Assembly: GCA_003552325.1 (NCBI GenBank)
Contig: PUKM01000241.1
Location: 1 to 9,068, forward strand
Reading direction: 5' to 3'
DNA length: 9,068 bases
DNA from: Natrialbaceae archaeon
GTDB lineage: Archaea > Halobacteriota > Halobacteria > Halobacteriales > Natrialbaceae
Shown here: positions 1 to 3,769 of the stretch, in pieces
Layout: each line of letters starts with the position of its first letter
Position numbering within the stretch: position 1 is the stretch's first letter
Notes under the pieces: generated by a model
What the model was told of the DNA's origin: nothing
Seen by the model: only the letters and a program-made list of their open reading frames with translations
Database searches by the model: none
Position numbers and translations under genes: made by a program

Positions 1-2
1 CC

Positions 3-308
3 GATGATGAAGACGACGGGACCTACAGCGTCGAATTCCTCGAGTTCGACGAGACGCTCGACGTTGCGGACGACCAAGAACTCCTCTATGCAGCACTGGA
101 TGAAGGGTGGGAGATGGAATATTCGTGTGAATCCGGTCGGTGTGGTCAGTGTACGGCCAGGGTCGATGGTGATGCAAACGACGTCATCTCTCACGAGGAA
201 AACCACTACCTCGAGGACGAACAGATCGAGGATGGCTGGCTCCTGACCTGTACGGCCCGCGCCGAAGACGAGTTCGCCCTCGAGACGAACATCCACCCCG
301 ACGACTAA
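3..308 (+). CDS. 2Fe-2S ferredoxin, plant type (5' end cut by window)
   Basis: The last 101 residues of a small soluble electron carrier are visible; the start lies upstream of the window. The iron-sulfur signature is complete: C42, C47 and C50 of the visible part (SCESGRCGQC, a CX4CX2C loop) and a fourth Cys at 83 in LLTC, which together bind one [2Fe-2S] cluster in the plant/cyanobacterial ferredoxin fold. The visible protein is very acidic (DDEDD at the front, EDEQIED at 71-77), as expected for a salt-adapted cytoplasmic protein. The loop differs from the abundant haloarchaeal ferredoxin, which as I recall it has a CRAGACANC-type loop and a long acidic insertion, so this is probably one of the additional paralogues. 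Its redox partner cannot be told from the window, because the upstream neighbour is missing and the next gene is unrelated. Stop codon TAA. Family assignment is secure; the specific role is unknown. Confidence 0.9.
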   Translation, partial: DDEDDGTYSVEFLEFDETLDVADDQELLYAALDEGWEMEYSCESGRCGQCTARVDGDANDVISHEENHYLEDEQIEDGWLLTCTARAEDEFALETNIHPDD

Positions 309-313
309 ACACA

Positions 314-330
314 ACTGTTCTGTTTTGTAG
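314..330 (+). terminator. possible T-rich terminator after the ferredoxin gene
   Basis: Immediately behind the ferredoxin stop codon lies a T-rich run (ctgttctgttttgtag). Archaeal RNA polymerase commonly terminates at U-rich tracts without needing a hairpin, and this run is the most T-rich stretch nearby. There is no strong stem directly in front of it. The position supports it; the sequence alone does not prove it. Confidence 0.35.
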
Positions 331-580
331 ACGTAGTTACCGATGTGGCTTTCACTGGGCAGTCTGGTTCCGACTACTGCATGCCAGACCCGTTCAGCAT
401 TGGTCCAGTGACGAACTCGTGGGCGTCCCTCCAGGTGAAGCGTGGCTCAATGCACGGCCACACATAGCGCGTCTCCGGTGTCACGTTCTGGGCTGCATAT
501 GGGACGCGATGTGGAGACTGGATTTCAGCACTTCGTGTCACTCACCTCTCGAGGCCTCCTGGGCTGACCGCGCCGCCTAT

Positions 581-608
581 CGGGGAGGTCGAAGCCGACC
601 TCTTCCCG
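581..608. repeat. stem-loop, 11 bp with a 2-nt bulge and AAGC loop
   Basis: Bases 581-591 (cggggaggtcg) pair with 596-608 (cgacctcttcccg), leaving a 4-nt loop aagc and a tt bulge in the right arm. It ends 43 nt before the GTG start of the zinc-ribbon gene and just upstream of an A/T-rich element at 621-627. No T tract follows it, so it does not look like a bacterial-type terminator. It could be a transcription-factor palindrome in DNA or an RNA hairpin. The pairing is directly visible; any function is inference. Confidence 0.45.
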
Positions 609-619
609 AGTGAACGGAG

Positions 620-627
620 CGATTAAG
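620..627 (+). promoter_or_regulatory. weak TATA-like element for the zinc-ribbon gene
   Basis: The element cgattaag is the only A/T-rich patch in the G+C-rich run before the GTG at 652. Its centre lies about 28 nt upstream of that start, the distance expected for a leaderless haloarchaeal transcript. The match to a TATA consensus is poor, so this rests mainly on spacing. Confidence 0.3.
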
Positions 628-651
628 CGGCGGTGAGCCCAAGGGTGACTC

Positions 652-912
652 GTGCCTGAAGATCGTCGCCTGAGCGAATTCGGTATCGACGACGAGTCGG
701 AAGCCGCTGGCTCGGAGCCGGCCACCGTGGAGACGCCTCGCCACCCTGACTCGACAGACGAAACGAGCGGGGAGCGCCAGGGACAGTCCCCATCCACGTC
801 CTTGGCGACGTACGCGTGGGGTGTATACACCTGTTCGAGCTGTCAGTCGGACGTGACTCGCCTGTGGCGAGACGACGATGCGTTCGTCTGTGAGGGCTGT
901 AAGGGATGGTGA
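652..912 (+). CDS. small four-cysteine zinc-ribbon protein (haloarchaeal, possibly DUF7573 family)
   Basis: This is an 86-aa protein. Residues 1-50 form an acidic, Ser/Thr/Pro-rich and probably disordered segment. Residues 52-86 form a compact zinc ribbon with two knuckles, C61-x2-C64 and C80-x2-C83, joined by a basic and aromatic stretch (VTRLWRDDDAFVC) and ending in CKGW. The GTG start is well fixed: an in-frame TGA lies at 646-648, and the product opens with MPEDRRLSEF, which resembles the conserved opening of a family of short haloarchaeal zinc-ribbon proteins that I recall as DUF7573 (from memory, not checked). Such proteins are presumed to bind nucleic acid or a protein partner; no function is known to me. 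It stands alone, with 343 nt before it and 259 nt after it. Calling it a real coding zinc ribbon is fairly safe; the family name is less so. Confidence 0.8.
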   Translation: MPEDRRLSEFGIDDESEAAGSEPATVETPRHPDSTDETSGERQGQSPSTSLATYAWGVYTCSSCQSDVTRLWRDDDAFVCEGCKGW

Positions 913-1048
913 GTGAGGCTCGCTCGAGCAGTCTGACTGGCTGGGACGACTGTAGTGGCCCATGCCAGCGCCCAGGGTAGATCGAAAGCTCGTGTGGGGG
1001 GATACCAATTATCATGGATAGTGGCGTCTAGACTCGATATGGTGTTAC

Positions 1049-1061
1049 AATAGTGGCTATT
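1049..1061. repeat. 13-bp palindrome upstream of cspA
   Basis: AATAG-TGG-CTATT is a perfect 5-bp inverted repeat around a 3-nt centre, about 110 bp before the cold-shock gene. It contains one of three copies of TAGTGGC in this gap; the others start at 953 and 1019. It is a candidate operator by shape only, and arms this short can arise by chance. Confidence 0.25.
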
Positions 1062-1138
1062 CTTCTGGCTCTGCTGGGCAAATCGGGCCGTATATGGTCA
1101 AAGACAGATCACACGTCGAATTCTGAGTCTCCAGAAGG

Positions 1139-1144
1139 TTTATT
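1139..1144 (+). promoter_or_regulatory. TATA-like box of cspA
   Basis: TTTATT sits in ccagaaggtttattgcttt, a clear A/T island in G+C-rich surroundings. Its centre is about 30 nt upstream of the ATG at 1172. Archaeal transcription normally starts about 25 nt after the TATA centre, which predicts a start near 1167-1169 and a leader of only a few nucleotides. That fits the leaderless or near-leaderless mRNAs common in haloarchaea, and no Shine-Dalgarno sequence is seen before the ATG. Confidence 0.6.
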
Positions 1145-1171
1145 GCTTTGTCGTGTGTCAGTGTAGATGCA

Positions 1172-1366
1172 ATGGCGAAAGGTACGGTCGCATTCTTCAA
1201 CGACACAGGCGGTTACGGTTTCATCGAAACTGACGACGCGGACGATGACGTGTTCTTCCACATGGAAGACGTCGGCGGTCCTGACCTCGAGGAGGGTCAG
1301 GAAGTCGAATTCGACATCGAGGAGGCCGAGAAAGGTCCACGAGCGAGCAACCTCGAACGGTTGTAA
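1172..1366 (+). CDS. cspA: cold-shock domain protein (CspA family)
   Basis: This 64-aa protein consists of a single cold-shock domain, an OB-fold that binds single-stranded RNA or DNA and acts as an RNA chaperone in the cytoplasm. Both nucleic-acid motifs are present: RNP1-like GGYGFIET at 13-20 and RNP2 DVFFHM at 26-31. The opening MAKGTVAFFND and the ending GPRASNLERL are typical of the family, and the length matches stand-alone haloarchaeal CspA proteins. Acidic runs (DDADDD at 21-26, the EE pairs at 40-51) reflect salt adaptation. The ATG at 1172 is chosen over an in-frame TTG at 1148 because the family begins MAKG and the TATA-like box lies at the right distance for a transcript starting here. 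The gene is monocistronic by appearance: moxR follows only after 298 nt of structured sequence. Confidence is high. Confidence 0.95.
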   Translation: MAKGTVAFFNDTGGYGFIETDDADDDVFFHMEDVGGPDLEEGQEVEFDIEEAEKGPRASNLERL

Positions 1367-1413
1367 GTGGATAGTCGGGGTATCGTTCTCTGAGCATTCG
1401 ATGGTGAGTGGCT

Positions 1414-1421
1414 ACGTTTTG
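1414..1421 (+). terminator. possible T-run terminator of cspA
   Basis: A short T run (acgttttg) lies about 50 nt behind the cspA stop codon and just before a 7-bp hairpin at 1435-1452. Archaeal termination at a short U tract is plausible, but four Ts are marginal. Confidence 0.25.
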
Positions 1422-1434
1422 TACTGTCTCAAGA

Positions 1435-1488
1435 AGCGACTAAACAGTCGCTCGGGCAGATACAGACTTTTACCGCTCGAGGCCCGAG
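1435..1488. repeat. two abutting hairpins between cspA and moxR
   Basis: The first is a perfect 7-bp stem with a 4-nt loop (agcgact-aaac-agtcgct, 1435-1452). The second pairs ctcgggc (1451-1457) with gcccgag (1482-1488) around a 24-nt loop containing cttttacc. The two share bases 1451-1452, so they stack or compete. They lie 70-120 nt after cspA and about 180 nt before moxR, and could be a 3'-end structure, a leader structure or a protein-binding palindrome. The pairing is visible; the role is not. Confidence 0.4.
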
Positions 1489-1580
1489 TAAGGGTAACAC
1501 TGTCCGTGTCAAAAGACACCATAACGCGAGCGACGAGTACCGGACCGACAAATCATCATACAGAAGCTGAAAGGCACAAA

Positions 1581-1588
1581 ACATATGT
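1581..1588 (+). promoter_or_regulatory. A/T-rich palindrome, possible TATA box of the moxR operon
   Basis: The palindrome acatatgt, in a run of A residues (cacaaaacatatgtc), is the most A/T-rich patch in the last 100 nt before moxR. Used as a TATA box it would put the transcript start near 1610 and leave a leader of about 55 nt before the ATG at 1665. An alternative A/T element (ctttta) lies near 1466-1471. Neither is a strong match. Confidence 0.3.
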
Positions 1589-1662
1589 CTCTGTATGCCG
1601 CAGCACGTGACAACAGCCGTCCCACCAGGGTCTCCCCGCGCCGTCGGTGGACGGACGAATAG
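1585..1662 (+). other. 25-codon upstream ORF ending 2 nt before moxR
   Basis: An ATG at 1585 opens a 25-codon frame (MSLYAAARDNSRPTRVSPRR followed by RWTDE) that ends at TAG 1660-1662, two bases before the moxR ATG. It is rich in Arg, unlike the acidic haloarchaeal proteins around it, which argues against a stable protein, but its stop position would suit translational coupling. If the A/T patch at 1581-1588 is the promoter, the ORF start is not transcribed and this frame is irrelevant. It is listed as a candidate leader ORF, not as a gene. Confidence 0.2.
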
Positions 1663-1664
1663 GT

Positions 1665-2642
1665 ATGACTGACGCCAATCCCTCATCTCAGCCGAACTCC
1701 CTCGAAACGATTGATCCACTCCCCTTGTCGTCAGTCACCGATCTGGCGACAGCGATTCACTCGAACGTCACCCAGGTGATCGTCGGCCACGAGGCTGAAG
1801 TCGAACACGTCGTCACGGCTTTGTTAGCCCGTGGTCACATCCTCCTCGATGACGTGCCGGGCGTTGGGAAGACGATGCTCGCCAGATCGATCGCCCGTTC
1901 GATCGACTGTAGTTTCCAGCGAGTACAGTTTACACCCGACCTCCTGCCTTCCGACATTACTGGTGTGAACGTCTTCAACCAGAAAACCCGCGAGTTCGAG
2001 TTCCAGTCGGGCCCCGTCTTCGCGAACATCGTCTTGGGCGATGAAATCAATCGTGCGCCGCCGAAAACCCAGAGCGCGTTGCTCGAGGCGATGGAAGAAC
2101 AGCAGGTAACGGTCGACGGCGAGACGCGGCCGCTGCCCGATCCGTTCGTCGTGATCGCGACTCAGAACGCCATCGAGCCGAATCGGACCTACGACCTGCC
2201 TTTCGCGGAGGTTGACCGGTTCATGAAGAAACTCTCGTTAGGGTATCCAACGCCGGCAGAAGAAAGTGAGATGCTTGGACGAACGGTCGGCCACCATCCC
2301 ATCGAACGCCTCGAGTCTGTTACGGATCTCGAGTCAGTAATTCGTGCACGGGAAGCCGTGGCGAATATCGCCGTCGAACCACCCGTCCGAACGTACGCGA
2401 GCAACCTCGCCCACTACACCCGCGAACACGCCAAAATCGGGGCGAGCCCTCGTGGGTCGATCGCCCTCTTGCGGGCAGCACAGGCGCGGGCAGCACTCGA
2501 TAACCGCGAGTACGTGATTCCGGACGACATCCAGCACGAGGCCCCGCACGTTTTGAGTCACCGAATCAAGACGTCCTCGAGCAGGGACGACGATGGAGGG
2601 ACCGTGGTTGCCGACGCCCTCGAGCGAGTGCGGGTGCCATGA
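1665..2642 (+). CDS. MoxR-family AAA+ ATPase
   Basis: This 325-aa cytosolic AAA+ ATPase of the MoxR/RavA clade is thought to act as a chaperone that remodels or activates partner proteins. Walker A is VPGVGKT at 64-70 (K69), Walker B is IVLGDEINR at 122-130 (D126, E127), followed by the family signature APPKTQSALLEAM. Sensor 1 is ATQNAIE at 165-171 (N168), the arginine finger lies in VDRF (R185), and sensor 2 is ASPRGS (R263) at the start of the C-terminal lid. The usual sensor-1 sequence is ATQNP; here Ala replaces Pro169. The length is normal for the family. The ATG at 1665 is preferred over an in-frame GTG at 1647, which would add six unconserved residues, although the ribosome-binding site (aataggt) is weak. 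The stop overlaps the DUF58 start as ATGA, so the genes are very probably cotranscribed and translationally coupled. Confidence 0.94.
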   Translation: MTDANPSSQPNSLETIDPLPLSSVTDLATAIHSNVTQVIVGHEAEVEHVVTALLARGHILLDDVPGVGKTMLARSIARSIDCSFQRVQFTPDLLPSDITGVNVFNQKTREFEFQSGPVFANIVLGDEINRAPPKTQSALLEAMEEQQVTVDGETRPLPDPFVVIATQNAIEPNRTYDLPFAEVDRFMKKLSLGYPTPAEESEMLGRTVGHHPIERLESVTDLESVIRAREAVANIAVEPPVRTYASNLAHYTREHAKIGASPRGSIALLRAAQARAALDNREYVIPDDIQHEAPHVLSHRIKTSSSRDDDGGTVVADALERVRVP

Positions 2643-3769
2643 GGGTCACGCGACGGGGCTGGGCGGTGGTTGCCATCATCGGCTTTTGTGTGGTAATGGC
2701 TGCGCAGTTCGGTGCACGGTCGCTGAATGCCATCGTCGCCCCGTTAGCACTCGTCTTGCTCGCGGGATTCGTGACCGTCTATCGAATTGATCGGCCACAA
2801 CTGAGCCGGTATCCCGTCGACGAAGGCTATCCGGGTGATCGGCGGACAGTTGCAATCGGCGTCGATGTCGGGTCGCCAATCTCGGTACGGATCACCGACC
2901 AGCTCCCTTCTGGAGTCCGCGCAGTCGACGACGGGAACATCGCTGAAACGACACTCCGGGCGGACTCACCGTTTCAGTACGATATCGAACTCGAGCGACG
3001 CGGCAACCAGCAGCTCGGACCGGTTTCGGTGCGTGCATCGGACATTTTTGGCCTGGTAACGACCGAGTTCACGTACGAACGGACGACCGAGGTCCTGGTG
3101 TATCCGACGGTGTACGACCTTCGTGGCGGGGCGAGACACGACTTACAGTTACTTCGGGACGCCGTCGGTCGGCGTGACCGTGAGGAGTTCGACCACCTCC
3201 GGGAGTACGCCCGTGGGGATTCGTTGCGCGATATTCACTGGAAGTCGGCCGCGAAACGGACTGATGACGAACTCGTGGTCAAGGAGTTCGTCGCGGACAC
3301 GAGCGTTGGTTCGGTCGGTATTGCTGGTGAGTGTATCCCGGGTGCTGGTGACGAACTGGCGAGTGCGCTGGCCAGTGTCGCGACCTATTTACTCAGAGAC
3401 GACATCGCTGTCGGGGTCCGGCTGACGGACGCCACACTCGAGGCTGAAGCAGGTGAGGGGCACCGTCTCGAGGTATTGCGCTCGCTGGCGCTCGTCGATG
3501 CGGGGGAGGTCACGGATGCCGACCGGCAGGCGGCGGATATTCTGCTCCAGGCCGATGCCCTGGGTGTGACGGTCGTCGTCGGGGAACACGAGATTCCGTT
3601 CGAGCGATTGAGCGGAGAAATACCTGGGGACATTGCGGGATCATCCGCAGCCGACCAATCCAGGTCTGACCGCCCCGACCGGAATCCATCCGTTTCGTCT
3701 CGAGGCGGCAGTGAGGAAACCGGGGTCGAGGGCACCCCTCGAGATGGGTCGGGGGTGGTCGGTGCATGA
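2639..3769 (+). CDS. DUF58 membrane-anchored protein
   Basis: This 376-aa protein begins with two hydrophobic segments (about 8-26 and 29-48) that anchor it in the membrane. A beta-rich region (about 55-150) ends in SVRASDIFGLV, the spot where the family usually has a conserved 'D.fGL' turn. The DUF58 signature follows at 187-216 (HLREYARGDSLRDIHWKSAA with K206, R207 and VVKEF). The rest resembles the von Willebrand A-like half of the family, but no intact DxSxS metal site is visible: at the expected place there is VADTSVGSVGI. The last 45 or so residues (about 331-376) are a low-complexity polar tail. DUF58 proteins are regularly encoded between moxR and a transglutaminase and are presumed partners or substrates of the MoxR ATPase; the biochemical role is unknown. 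It starts at the ATGA overlap with moxR and ends in another ATGA with the next gene. Confidence 0.92.
   Translation: MRVTRRGWAVVAIIGFCVVMAAQFGARSLNAIVAPLALVLLAGFVTVYRIDRPQLSRYPVDEGYPGDRRTVAIGVDVGSPISVRITDQLPSGVRAVDDGNIAETTLRADSPFQYDIELERRGNQQLGPVSVRASDIFGLVTTEFTYERTTEVLVYPTVYDLRGGARHDLQLLRDAVGRRDREEFDHLREYARGDSLRDIHWKSAAKRTDDELVVKEFVADTSVGSVGIAGECIPGAGDELASALASVATYLLRDDIAVGVRLTDATLEAEAGEGHRLEVLRSLALVDAGEVTDADRQAADILLQADALGVTVVVGEHEIPFERLSGEIPGDIAGSSAADQSRSDRPDRNPSVSSRGGSEETGVEGTPRDGSGVVGA

Larger units (their letters stand above)
309..651. other. 343-nt stretch without a convincing gene; contains inverted repeats
   Basis: I see no gene here. The open frames on both strands have compositions unlike the neighbouring acidic proteins and no recognisable motif. 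Two structural items stand out. One is a nested pair of inverted repeats: outer arms 352-358/405-411 (tcactgg/ccagtga) and inner arms 362-367/384-389 (gtctgg/ccagac). The other is an 11-bp stem with a 4-nt loop at 581-608. The last 30 nt hold a possible promoter for the gene at 652. No tRNA-like fold was recognised. Confidence 0.5.

Noticed and set aside
419..613. Plus-strand open frame of 64 codons in the gap after the ferredoxin
   Set aside because: Its composition (Arg, Trp, Cys scattered, few acidic residues) does not resemble neighbouring proteins, no motif is seen, and it overlaps the strong stem-loop.
525..1015. Overlapping minus-strand open frames across the zinc-ribbon gene
   Set aside because: They are basic and Ser/Arg/Pro-rich with no motif. 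The plus-strand zinc ribbon with four cysteines explains the region better.
1647..1664. GTG at 1647 as the moxR start
   Set aside because: It adds six residues (MDGRIG) with no family support and overlaps the leader frame; the ATG at 1665 is simpler.
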